DNA of 12,989 nt from assembly GCA_964496475.1 (NCBI GenBank), contig CAZBZS010000058.1:1-12989 (forward strand). The letters are read 5' to 3'. The notes under the pieces were generated by a model. It worked only from the letters and a program-made list of their open reading frames with translations. It did not search any database and was not told where the DNA came from. The translations under genes were made by a program, and so were the position numbers. The DNA comes from JASLPR01 sp964496475. GTDB taxonomy: Bacteria; Chloroflexota; UBA11872; VXNJ01. Shown one piece after another: positions 1 to 7,116 of this stretch (positions within the stretch are counted from its first letter, which is position 1; each line of letters begins with the position of its first letter).

Positions 1-805
1 TCTCGACGTTGCCGTAACCGAGCGGGGCGTGGAAAAACTGGGGCTCGCCGGTGGTGGTGATGGACTGGACGCGCATGTCCTTGATGTGGGTCATGACGGT
101 GTAGGGAGCGGCGAGATGGGCGGCGGCGACCTGATCTTCGATGACCGAGTAGCAATTGGCGAAGTCGTAGTTGATCTGAAGCCAGGGGGAATCGACGGCC
201 CGGACGAACTGGACGATCTCGCTGATGCGGTAGTCCATGTGGTTTTCAAAGGCGAGGACGGTGCCTGTGGCTTCGGCGTCTTTGACCAGTTCACCCAGGT
301 TGCGGGCCATGTTTTCGATCTGCCGGGACATGGGGATTTCGCGGCTGAAATGCCCGAAGCGGAGGCCGCCGTTGGGGACGGGCTGGCCTTCCGCTCCAGG
401 GGGGTCGGAGTTGACGAGAGCGGTAAGTTTGATGCCGACGGCCTGCATCTGACGCAGGCGGGCGGCGGCGGCGGCGCGGATGGCGGGCCATTCGTCGGGC
501 TCGACAGCCCAGGCCATGCCCAGGGAGCCGATCCATTCGATGTTGTGGTCGGCGAACAGATCGGCGGCGGCGCGATCCTCAACCCCGTCGCCCAACCAGG
601 ATGAGTTCATGTAAATCGAGTCGAGGCGCCATTCGTCGCATCGGTCGACCCACCACGCGACGGGAATTTCGTCCATGCTCACGGGACCCTGAGTGGTGGT
701 CCCGTAGGGATGGGCCATGCCGCGAAAGCCGTATTCGGGCTGATCGATGCGGAGGCCGGGGTACGAAACCCAACGGTAGGCGGCCTGGGATAGCCCGAGT
801 CTCAT
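1..805 (-). CDS. Sugar phosphate isomerase/epimerase-like TIM-barrel protein, copy 1 (3' end cut by window)
   Basis: The frame is open from ATG at 805-803 down to base 2 with no stop, giving 268 residues; the C-terminus lies outside the window. It starts MRLGLSQAAYRW, like the two paralogues upstream in the operon, which fixes the start although the Shine-Dalgarno is weak (GGAA). The xylose-isomerase-like TIM-barrel family uses a Glu-Asp-His-Glu metal site. Matching residues are E187 (AFENHMDY), D214 (NYDFAN), H240 (HIKDM) and E268 (GNVE), the last visible residue. By analogy with copy 2, about 60 residues are missing. Family members isomerise or epimerise sugars, keto-sugars or inositol derivatives, and some act as lyases. 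It begins 25 bp after copy 2 and is the last visible gene of the operon. About 83% of its visible residues match copy 2. The exact substrate is unknown. Confidence 0.9.
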   Translation of the reverse strand, partial: MRLGLSQAAYRWVSYPGLRIDQPEYGFRGMAHPYGTTTQGPVSMDEIPVAWWVDRCDEWRLDSIYMNSSWLGDGVEDRAAADLFADHNIEWIGSLGMAWAVEPDEWPAIRAAAAARLRQMQAVGIKLTALVNSDPPGAEGQPVPNGGLRFGHFSREIPMSRQIENMARNLGELVKDAEATGTVLAFENHMDYRISEIVQFVRAVDSPWLQINYDFANCYSVIEDQVAAAHLAAPYTVMTHIKDMRVQSITTTGEPQFFHAPLGYGNVE

Positions 806-830
806 GTGCGGTGGTTCCAAATTACGGTAG

Positions 831-1817
831 TCATGATGGGTTTACGGGAGCGCGGGACTGGAAGTACCGGGCGCATTCGGTCTCAAGGAATTCGATGCTG
901 AGTTTCATCCAGAGCTGGGGATCGTACTGGGGCAGGCAGCAAGTCTCGATGCAGTGGGAGATGGAGTCGGGATCGGGAGCGTTTTGCTGGAGGATTTCCA
1001 GAATCTCGGGGATCTCGACGTTGCCGTAACCGAGCGGGGCGTGGAAAAACTGGGGCTCGCCGGTGGTCGTGATGGACTGGACGCGCATGTCTTTGATGTG
1101 GGACATGACGGTGTAAGGGGCGGCGAGGTGGGCGGCTTCTACCTGGTCCTCGACGACGGCGTACCCGTTGGCGAAGTCGTAGTTGATGCGGAGCCAGGGC
1201 GAGTCGACGGCTTCGACGACCTGGACGATTTCGCTGATGCGGTAGTCCATGTGGTTTTCGAAGGCGAGCACGATGCCGGTGGCTTCGGCGACTTTGACCA
1301 GGTCGGCCAGGTTGCGGGCCATGTTTTCGATCTGCCGGGACATGGGGATTTCGCGGCTGAAATGCCCGAAGCGGAGGCCACCGTTCGGGACCGGCTGACC
1401 TTCCGCTCCGGGAGGGTCGGAGTTGACCATGGCGGTGAGTTTGACGCCCACGCCCTGCATCTGTTCGAGGGCGAAGGTGGCGTCGTCGAGGATGGCGGGC
1501 CACTCGTCAGGCTCGAGCGCCCAGGCCATGCCCAGGGAGCCGATCCATTCGATGTTGCGGTCGGCGAGCAGCTTCCCGGCTGCCCGGTATTGGGCCTCGG
1601 TCCTGAACCATCCGGTGGCCATGTACAGGGAGTCGAGGTGCCATTCGTCGCAGCGGTCGGCCCACCAGGCGACGGGAGCCTCGTCCATGCTGTCGGGGCC
1701 TTCGGTGATGGTGCCGTAGGGTTGGGCCATGCCGCGGAATCCGTATTCGGGCTGGTCTATGCGGAGGCCGGGATAGGAGACCCAGCGGTAGGCGGCTTGA
1801 GAAAGTCCGAGTCTCAT
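831..1817 (-). CDS. Sugar phosphate isomerase/epimerase-like TIM-barrel protein, copy 2
   Basis: This is a complete gene of 328 residues. The reading frame can be extended upstream to 1898, but a strong Shine-Dalgarno (AGGAGGA, 6 nt before the ATG at 1817) and the shared N-terminus MRLGLSQAAYRW fix the start. The predicted divalent-metal ligands are E187, D214, H240 and E268, the usual Glu-Asp-His-Glu set of xylose-isomerase-like barrels. The NGGLRFGHFSREIPM stretch (residues 145-159) and HIKDMRVQSITTTGEP (240-255) are nearly invariant among the three copies, so they probably line the active site. Residues 66-117 differ most from copy 1. There is no signal peptide, so it is cytosolic. It sits 25 bp after copy 3 and 25 bp before copy 1. 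The family assignment is firm; the reaction is unknown. Confidence 0.92.
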   Translation of the reverse strand: MRLGLSQAAYRWVSYPGLRIDQPEYGFRGMAQPYGTITEGPDSMDEAPVAWWADRCDEWHLDSLYMATGWFRTEAQYRAAGKLLADRNIEWIGSLGMAWALEPDEWPAILDDATFALEQMQGVGVKLTAMVNSDPPGAEGQPVPNGGLRFGHFSREIPMSRQIENMARNLADLVKVAEATGIVLAFENHMDYRISEIVQVVEAVDSPWLRINYDFANGYAVVEDQVEAAHLAAPYTVMSHIKDMRVQSITTTGEPQFFHAPLGYGNVEIPEILEILQQNAPDPDSISHCIETCCLPQYDPQLWMKLSIEFLETECARYFQSRAPVNPS

Positions 1818-1823
1818 GTGGTG

Positions 1824-1830
1824 TCCTCCT
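1824..1830 (-). promoter_or_regulatory. Ribosome binding site of isomerase copy 2
   Basis: AGGAGGA on the minus strand, 6 nt before ATG at 1817. It is the strongest Shine-Dalgarno in the operon and excludes the longer reading frame starting at 1898. Confidence 0.75.
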
Positions 1831-1842
1831 GATGTGGTGGGG

Positions 1843-2826
1843 TCATGCGGCGGTCGGTTGAAAGCGGGCCGGGAAGTGCCGGGCGCAATTCGCCTCAAGC
1901 CACTCGATGCTGAGTTTCATCCAGAGCTGGGGATCGAATTCGGGGAGGGTGGGCGGGGAGGCGCAATGGGGGAGGTTGTCGGCGTCGGGAGCGCCCTGAT
2001 GCAGGATGTCGAAGATTTCGGCGACTTCGACGTTGCCGTGGCCGATGGGGGCGAGGAAGAGCCTGGGTTCGCCGGTGGTGGTGATGGACTGGACGCGCAT
2101 GTCCTTGATATGGGTGACGAAGGTGTAGGGAGCGGCGAGATGGGCGGCGCGGAGCTGGTCTTCAACGACGGAGTAGCTGTTGGCGAAGTCGTAGCAGATG
2201 CCGAGCCAGGGGGAGTCGATGCCCTGGACTACGGGGATGAGCTCGCTGATGCGATAATCCATGTGATTTTCGAAGGCGAGCCTGACGCCGTATTCCTCGG
2301 CGATGGAGACGAAGTCGCCGAGGTTGCGGATCATGTTCTCGATTTGCTGGTCCATGGGAATTTCGCGGCTGAAATGCCCGAAGCGTAGACCGCCGTTGGG
2401 GATCGGCTGGCCGGGGGCTCCGGGGGGGTCGGCGTTGACGATGACGGTGGTCTGCATACCGGCGGCGCGGGCGAGATTGAGCTGGCGTTGGGCGTCGGCG
2501 CGGCAGGCGGGCCACTCGGAGGCGGGGACTGCCCAGGCGCCGCTGACGGAGCCGATCCACTCGATGCCGCGGGCGGCCATGTCGGCGGCGTTGGCGGCGA
2601 TGGCGGCTTCGTTGTCGAACCAACTGAGGGCGAGATAGAGGACTTCGAGGTCCCACTCTTCGCATCGCTCTAGCCACCAGGAGACGTTGTCGTTGAAGGC
2701 CTCGGGACCGCGGGTGGTGGTGCCGTAAGGGAAGGGCATTCCGCGAAAGCCGTACTCGGGCTGGTCTATGCGGAGGCCGGGGTAAGCCACCCAACGATAA
2801 GAAGCCTGGGAGAGGCCGAGTCTCAT
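1843..2826 (-). CDS. Sugar phosphate isomerase/epimerase-like TIM-barrel protein, copy 3 (divergent paralogue)
   Basis: This is a complete gene of 327 residues. The frame runs open upstream to 3303, but that extension is opposite no start signal and lies inside the DppB-type permease gene. The conserved N-terminus MRLGLSQASYRW at 2826 and the 23-bp spacing from the permease stop support this start; the Shine-Dalgarno is weak. The metal ligands are conserved as E186, D213, H239 and E267. The protein is one residue shorter than copy 2 and clearly more divergent from copies 1 and 2 than they are from each other. It differs especially at residues 41-130 and at the C-terminal tail. It still keeps GGLRFGHFSREIPM and HIKDMRVQSITTTGEP intact. 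Being first in the isomerase series and oldest, it could be the ancestral copy. Its substrate is probably related to that of the others but not identical. Confidence 0.92.
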   Translation of the reverse strand: MRLGLSQASYRWVAYPGLRIDQPEYGFRGMPFPYGTTTRGPEAFNDNVSWWLERCEEWDLEVLYLALSWFDNEAAIAANAADMAARGIEWIGSVSGAWAVPASEWPACRADAQRQLNLARAAGMQTTVIVNADPPGAPGQPIPNGGLRFGHFSREIPMDQQIENMIRNLGDFVSIAEEYGVRLAFENHMDYRISELIPVVQGIDSPWLGICYDFANSYSVVEDQLRAAHLAAPYTFVTHIKDMRVQSITTTGEPRLFLAPIGHGNVEVAEIFDILHQGAPDADNLPHCASPPTLPEFDPQLWMKLSIEWLEANCARHFPARFQPTAA

Positions 2827-2849
2827 GAGGTTCTCAATTTGGATGGCGG

Positions 2850-3797
2850 CTAGGCCTGGATGCGCACACGGGGATCGATGTAGGTGTAAAGGGTGTCTAC
2901 CAGGATATTCATGACGACGTAAACGACTGAAGCAAGCATGACGAAGGCCTGGACGACGGGATAGTTCCGGGTAACGATGGCGTTTACGAGTTCGAATCCG
3001 AGCCCCTGGCGGGTGAAGACGACTTCGACGACGATAGCGCCGGTGAGGAGACTGCCGAATTGGAGCCCGATGATGGTGACAACGGGGATGAGAGCATTTC
3101 GGAAAGCATGGCGCCAGACGACGAGGCTCTCGACAAGTCCCTTGGCGCGGGCAGTGCGAACGAAGTCCCGACTCATGACGTCGAGCATGGAGGAACGGGT
3201 GAGCCGGGCGAGGATGGCGGCGGAACTGACGCCCAGGGTGATGGCGGGCATGATGAGGCCGACAGGTTTGGTGCCGCTGATGGCCGGGAGCCAGCCGGCC
3301 CATATGCTAAAGATAAGGATCATGACCAGACCGAAGAAGAAGTCGGGCACGGAGACGCCAAATACGGCGACGAACTGCCCGACGTAGTCAACCCAGGTGT
3401 GGTGGCGGATGGCGGAGATGACGCCAGCGAGAATGCCCACGAAAAGGGCTACTCCCATGCCGGCGAGGGTCAATTGGAGAGTCTGGGGAAAGAGCTCTTT
3501 GATGAGGTCGCCGACCTGGATGTTGGTGCGGAAGGAACGGCCGAAATCGCCGGTGACGACATCTTTGACATAGAGAAGAAACTGGACAGGTATGGAGCGG
3601 TCGAGATTGTAGGATTCTCGGAGCCGCTCGACGGCTTCAGCGGTGGTGCGGGCGCTGGAGGCGCCGCCACCACGGCCGGAGAAAATGATATCGACGGGAT
3701 CGCCGGGGATCAGGCGCAGGAGGACAAATACGATTAGCAGGACTCCGAACAGCACCGGTATGGCTGCTAGAAGCCGTAGCACAAGGTATTTGCCCAT
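2850..3797 (-). CDS. ABC transporter permease, DppB/OppB type
   Basis: A 315-residue integral membrane protein of normal length for the peptide/nickel/oligosaccharide (family 5) importers. It begins with the typical first helix (residues 4-29, LVLRLLAAIPVLFGVLLIVF), followed by a periplasm-side loop with PGDPVD (31-36) and NLDRSIPVQF (64-73). Further hydrophobic segments lie near 105-130, 140-172, 181-198, 236-262 and 282-303. The cytoplasmic EAA loop that docks on the ATPase is at about 209-236 (SRDFVRTARAKGL). It is the heterodimer partner of the OppC-type permease at 5808-6728. It lies 52 bp after the binding-protein gene, across a short hairpin, and 23 bp before isomerase copy 3, in one apparent operon. 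Substrate cannot be told from the permease. Confidence 0.95.
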   Translation of the reverse strand: MGKYLVLRLLAAIPVLFGVLLIVFVLLRLIPGDPVDIIFSGRGGGASSARTTAEAVERLRESYNLDRSIPVQFLLYVKDVVTGDFGRSFRTNIQVGDLIKELFPQTLQLTLAGMGVALFVGILAGVISAIRHHTWVDYVGQFVAVFGVSVPDFFFGLVMILIFSIWAGWLPAISGTKPVGLIMPAITLGVSSAAILARLTRSSMLDVMSRDFVRTARAKGLVESLVVWRHAFRNALIPVVTIIGLQFGSLLTGAIVVEVVFTRQGLGFELVNAIVTRNYPVVQAFVMLASVVYVVMNILVDTLYTYIDPRVRIQA

Positions 3798-3833
3798 GCC
3801 TACGCCTGATCTTTCCCAGCTTGATCCTAGCCA

Positions 3834-3850
3834 GCTAGCCGGAGGCTAAC
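3834..3850 (-). other. Hairpin between binding-protein and permease genes
   Basis: On the minus strand, starting at the last base of the binding-protein stop codon, GTTAGCC and GGCTAGC can pair as RNA (seven pairs, one a G-U wobble) around a UCC loop. No T-run follows, so it is not a classical terminator. Hairpins in this place often stabilise the upstream binding-protein message relative to the permease message; that role is inferred here. Confidence 0.4.
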
Positions 3851-5694
3851 TAGCCCTCGTCCGTCGAGTACAGGTCGAACGTGTACGGGGTCTGCGAGAT
3901 TCCGTGGAACACGCTGCCTCCCACGAGGCGGGTGTTCGTCGGGAACAGGCTGCCCCATTCGACCAACGGGATACCAAGCGCCTGATCCATCACGATCTGA
4001 TGGATCTTGTTGGTGATCACAGCACGTTCTGTAATGTCCGGCTCCTGCTTCACGGAGTCGAGCAGGGCGTCCAGCTTGTCGTCGTAGTACCAGGTGAACG
4101 CCCGGTTGCCCGGGACGCCGAAGCTCTTGGAGTGGTAGACGGTGTTCATCACAACTCCACCTTCGATGCCTACGCCGCCCTGCCACTTGTGCGTGTGCTT
4201 CCCTTTCAGGTAGCCCTCAACCGCAGTGCCCCACTCGATGTTGGGCGTGATCACCGAGATCCCGATAGCGGCCTCAATGTTCAGCTTGTAGGGCTGTGAG
4301 AACGGGTTCGGGGTGTCCGGGAAGTCCACTTCCAGCAGTTTGCCGCCAGAGTCGTAGCGGAAACCGTCGCTGCCACGCGCGTACCCGGCATCGTCAAGCA
4401 GCTGGTTGGCCTTGGGGATGTCGAACTCGTACATCCCCTCAAGCTCCGGGTTGTAACCCACGGTTCCCGGCACCAACAGGCTGCCGGCGAGGGCCCCGAA
4501 CCCAAGGGTCACCCCACGGGTCACGGTGCCGCGATCGGTGGCGTGGATGAGCGCCCGGCGCACAACTACGTCATCGGTCGGGAACAGTGAGGCGTTGGTC
4601 TGCAAATACCACGGTTGCCCGGGAATCAAGTGCAGGTGGATGGCTGTGCCTGGATCGGAGAAGAACGGCTGCAGCTCAGTGAGACTGAAGTGCTGCATGA
4701 AGCCGACTTCGCCGGCCTCGAACGCCGCCATCTTCGAGGCCACGTCGGTCATCTCATACGAGATAAATGTGTCGGGGAACGCGGGGCCTTTGTTGCGCGC
4801 CCACGGCGGTCCCCAGTTGTAGTCGTCGAACCGGTCCAGCGTCAGCGAGAGGTTTTCTTTCCACTCTCTGAACTTGAACGGTCCGGTCCCTACCGGGTTC
4901 CGCGTCAGGTCCTCGCCGTACTTCTCTATCGCTGCCGGAGACGCAAACACGACTCCACCCTGGTTGGCCACCAGGTCGTTGAGGAAGAAGACGTTGAGGT
5001 CCTTGAGAACGATTACGAGGTCGAATTCACTGGGGGCCTCGACCCGCTCGATCTGGGAGGCGATGTTCGCCACCGCACCCGGAGTGTTGGCCGGGTCCAT
5101 CCAGACCTCAAAGTTGAACTTGGCGGCCTCAGCGTTAAACGGCGTGCCGTCGTGGAACTTGACATCGTTCCGCAGGTGGAACGTGTACGTCATGAGGTCG
5201 TCGGAGACGTCCCAACTTTCAGCCAACCACGGCTGCAGCACCGGTCCGGTCCCATACGCGATCAGGCCGTCGTAGAGTGGCTGTCCGCCAGCCATCAGCG
5301 ACCAGCCATCCGGCATGTGCAGCGGGTCCAGGTTGTTGATCGCGCTCGGGGAGCCATGGCTGATCGTGCCACCACGACGCGGGTTCCACGGTGTCGCATT
5401 ACGAGCCGTTCCCATCCGAACCGCCGTAATCGGGCCGATGGAGAACGTGCTCTCCGGTCCGGCCGCCGGAGCCATGACCTCGACCTCGACCTCGCGAATA
5501 ACCTCGACTTCACGGATAACCTCTACCGGGACTTCCTCCTTCACGGTAACGATACGTTCGACTTCCACCTCCTGGACTTTGGTCGCCTCAATGGTGGTGG
5601 TCTCGCCACAGGCGGCCAGCGCGATCGCGCCGACGCCTCCAACGAGGCCTGTCTGGATAAGCCGTCTTCGGCTAAACGATTTCCGAACTGTCAT
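3850..5694 (-). CDS. ABC transporter substrate-binding lipoprotein, family 5 (SBP_bac_5)
   Basis: A 614-residue exported lipoprotein. The ATG at 5694 is chosen because GAGAGG sits 8 nt before it; a GTG two codons earlier would have only 2 nt. The N-terminus has SRRRLI (residues 8-13), a possible Tat-type twin arginine, then a hydrophobic stretch and a lipobox LAAC with the lipidated C29. Residues 42-73 are a linker of repeated EVEVE/VIREVE units, presumably a spacer on the cell surface. The mature domain shows family hallmarks: YDGLIAYG (141-148), PWLAESW, TYTFHLRNDVKFHDGTPF and GTGPFKF. Family 5 proteins bind peptides, nickel, opines or oligosaccharides. The isomerase and oxidoreductase neighbours favour a sugar-like ligand, but this is inference. 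It lies between the two permease genes. Confidence 0.93.
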   Translation of the reverse strand: MTVRKSFSRRRLIQTGLVGGVGAIALAACGETTTIEATKVQEVEVERIVTVKEEVPVEVIREVEVIREVEVEVMAPAAGPESTFSIGPITAVRMGTARNATPWNPRRGGTISHGSPSAINNLDPLHMPDGWSLMAGGQPLYDGLIAYGTGPVLQPWLAESWDVSDDLMTYTFHLRNDVKFHDGTPFNAEAAKFNFEVWMDPANTPGAVANIASQIERVEAPSEFDLVIVLKDLNVFFLNDLVANQGGVVFASPAAIEKYGEDLTRNPVGTGPFKFREWKENLSLTLDRFDDYNWGPPWARNKGPAFPDTFISYEMTDVASKMAAFEAGEVGFMQHFSLTELQPFFSDPGTAIHLHLIPGQPWYLQTNASLFPTDDVVVRRALIHATDRGTVTRGVTLGFGALAGSLLVPGTVGYNPELEGMYEFDIPKANQLLDDAGYARGSDGFRYDSGGKLLEVDFPDTPNPFSQPYKLNIEAAIGISVITPNIEWGTAVEGYLKGKHTHKWQGGVGIEGGVVMNTVYHSKSFGVPGNRAFTWYYDDKLDALLDSVKQEPDITERAVITNKIHQIVMDQALGIPLVEWGSLFPTNTRLVGGSVFHGISQTPYTFDLYSTDEG

Positions 5695-5702
5695 ATCCAC
5701 AC

Positions 5703-5708
5703 CCTCTC
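5703..5708 (-). promoter_or_regulatory. Ribosome binding site deciding the lipoprotein start
   Basis: GAGAGG on the minus strand lies 8 nt before ATG at 5694 but only 2 nt before the alternative in-frame GTG at 5700. The spacing favours the ATG. Confidence 0.6.
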
Positions 5709-5807
5709 TTGGATGCTCGTTGACGCGATTTACGCCAACCGGAAGCGGGGGGCCACTCGAGCTCCCGCTGACTACTCATTGAAATGTGCTCTTTTCAGTT
5801 GATGACT

Positions 5808-6728
5808 TTACCTGACCCACGAGGTGGCCTGGGGATCGAGGGCCTCGCGGAGGCCGTCGCCCAGAAGATTGATGGACATCACGGTGACGAATATGGCGAT
5901 TCCATGGGAGATGCCGATCCAGGGGGCGACGCGGAGCAAGCGCCGGGCGAGGGAGAGCTCCAGGCCCCACTCCGGGGTGGGGGGAACGGCGCCGAGGCCC
6001 AGGAAACTGAGGCCGGCGGCGGCGATGATGCTGGAGGCGATGCCGAGGGTGACCATGATGATGATGGGGCTGATGATGTTGGGCAGGACGTGGCGGAACA
6101 TGATGCGGACTTCGTTCATGCCCACGGCCCGGGCGGCCCGCACGTAGACAAGCTCGCGTGCGGCCAGCGTGGAGCCCCGAACGACGCGGGCGTAGTAGGG
6201 GATGGCCGAGACGCCGAGGGCGATCATCGCGTTGGTGAGGCTGGGGCCGAGGGAGGAGACGATGACTATGGCGAGCAGGACGCCGGGGAAGGCCAGCATG
6301 ACATCGAGGACGCGGCTGATGGCCCAGTCGGTGCGGCCACCGACGAATCCGGCGAGGAGACCTATCAGAGTCCCGCCAACGGAGCCGATGAAGACGGCCA
6401 CGAGGCCGATCCGAAGTGAGATACGGGCCGCATGGATGACGCGGGTGAAGACATCGCGGCCGAAGTCGTCGGTACCCAGTATGTGGCCCGGGGATCCGGG
6501 AGGCGCGAGGTAACCCTCTATAGTCGAATCGTATTCCGAAAGTTCGTAGGGGGTGATGACATCGGCGAGGAGAGCGGCAGTGGCGATGACCAGGAGGATG
6601 GCGCCACCGACGAGCGCCGCTTTGTTGCGCCGGAAGCGAGCCCATGCGAGAGTCCATTCGCTGCGGACCCGGCCGGCGGTTTCCCCCTCGAGTGCCGGGT
6701 CGTAAACGCCCGGCTCGGCAGAGGCCAT
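5808..6728 (-). CDS. ABC transporter permease, DppC/OppC type
   Basis: A 306-residue membrane protein and the first gene of the minus-strand operon. The short cytoplasmic N-terminus carries the OppC N-domain (WARFRRNKAALVGGAILLV, residues 29-47, running into the first helix). It is followed by the family motif ILGTDDFGRDVFTR (83-96), whose consensus is LGTDxxGRDxxSR. Hydrophobic segments follow near 105-130, 140-160, 163-182, 217-240 and 272-290. The EAA loop for ATPase contact is at about 191-217 (RELVYVRAARAVGMNE). The start is bounded by an in-frame TAG two codons upstream of the ATG; no clear Shine-Dalgarno is visible, which is odd for a first gene. The next gene, the lipoprotein, follows after 113 bp in which I see no convincing terminator. 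Confidence 0.95.
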   Translation of the reverse strand: MASAEPGVYDPALEGETAGRVRSEWTLAWARFRRNKAALVGGAILLVIATAALLADVITPYELSEYDSTIEGYLAPPGSPGHILGTDDFGRDVFTRVIHAARISLRIGLVAVFIGSVGGTLIGLLAGFVGGRTDWAISRVLDVMLAFPGVLLAIVIVSSLGPSLTNAMIALGVSAIPYYARVVRGSTLAARELVYVRAARAVGMNEVRIMFRHVLPNIISPIIIMVTLGIASSIIAAAGLSFLGLGAVPPTPEWGLELSLARRLLRVAPWIGISHGIAIFVTVMSINLLGDGLREALDPQATSWVR

Positions 6729-6865
6729 GGGCTAGCAGACCGAGACTCGCCAAGAAGGGCAAGACCGGGCAATGGACTGCACCCATGGCAGGCTCGCCGA
6801 CAGGCCCTCCCTAAGTCTCAAACCGGCAATTTTCCTTTAGTATTCCCGACCCCCACCACCACGAT

Positions 6866-6884
6866 CGTGAAACAACGTTCCACG
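6866..6884. promoter_or_regulatory. Candidate IclR-family operator
   Basis: CGTGAAACAACGTTCCACG has two 8-bp arms with a single mismatch around a 3-bp centre. The core TGAAAC-N3-GTTCCA resembles operators of IclR-family members such as KdgR (TGAAAC...GTTTCA type) and IclR (TGGAA...TTCCA type). It sits just after the predicted start of the minus-strand promoter, where a bound repressor would block transcription. The IclR-family gene at 7324 is the natural candidate to bind it. Confidence 0.55.
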
Positions 6885-6897
6885 GGGTGATCCGCGA

Positions 6898-6926
6898 AAT
6901 CTAGCTCTTGCCAGTATGAGTGTCAA
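6898..6926 (-). promoter_or_regulatory. Probable sigma70-type promoter of the transport/isomerase operon
   Basis: On the minus strand TTGACA (6926-6921) is a perfect -35 match. After exactly 17 bp comes TAGATT (6903-6898), a 4/6 match to the -10 box. Transcription would start near 6890, giving a leader of about 160 nt before the permease ATG. The operator-like palindrome lies directly downstream of that start point. Confidence 0.55.
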
Positions 6927-6944
6927 GTAGGGCCGGGGGGTGGT

Positions 6945-6974
6945 TTCAGGGACGCTTCAGGTGAAGCCTTCAGG
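6945..6974. repeat. Three phased TTCAGG repeats with nested inverted repeats
   Basis: TTCAGG occurs at 6945-6950, 6956-6961 and 6969-6974, spaced 11 and 13 bp, near one helical turn. GCTTCA-GG-TGAAGC (6954-6967) and TGAAG-C-CTTCA (6962-6972) are overlapping perfect inverted repeats. It lies just upstream of the -35 box of the minus-strand promoter, a typical place for a regulator site. Confidence 0.4.
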
Positions 6975-7003
6975 GGCCCACAGGGCTAGGTGTTCTAAAA
7001 GGG

Positions 7004-7017
7004 TTCCGCAGGCGGAA
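7004..7017. repeat. TTCCGC-AG-GCGGAA palindrome
   Basis: Six-base perfect arms around two bases, in the middle of the divergent intergenic region. It could be a second regulator site; it does not share the core of the 6866-6884 operator apart from TTCC/GGAA. Confidence 0.35.
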
Positions 7018-7116
7018 GGTGGGGACGCGAGTGGGAGCCCGGCAATTCCATCCCGGGTAGGCGTGGAGTAGGTCTCGGGACAAGGGTGAGGAGACGAGTT
7101 GCATCTGCTCCCACCA

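Larger units (their letters stand above)
1..1817 (-). repeat. Tandem gene duplication (offset 1012 bp)
   Basis: Bases 1-805 (isomerase copy 1) align without gaps to 1013-1817 (copy 2). Perfect DNA matches include 295-367 with 1307-1379 (73 bp) and 1-55 with 1013-1067. About 45 of 268 codons change the residue, most of them for residues 66-117. Confidence 0.85.

Noticed and set aside
954..1832. 292-codon plus-strand frame opposite isomerase copy 2 (and a similar one at 29-604 opposite copy 1)
   Set aside because: Same mirror-frame effect. The repeat between the two frames simply follows the gene duplication on the other strand.
1818..1898. Upstream extension of isomerase copy 2 by 27 residues
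   Set aside because: It would overlap the end of copy 3 and ignore the strong Shine-Dalgarno at 1824-1830.
2827..3303. Upstream extension of the isomerase copy 3 frame to 486 codons
   Set aside because: The extra 159 residues lie inside the permease gene, are His/Arg/Pro-rich and resemble no domain; the conserved start is at 2826.
5720..5738. Imperfect palindrome TTGACGCGATTTACGCCAA before the lipoprotein gene
   Set aside because: Only six of nine base pairs match and no promoter elements are convincingly placed; likely chance.
5776..6786. 336-codon minus-strand frame overlapping the OppC-type permease, with AGGGAGGG some 18 nt upstream of its ATG
   Set aside because: The translation is Arg/Pro/His-rich and out of frame with the clear permease; spacing from the purine run is too long.
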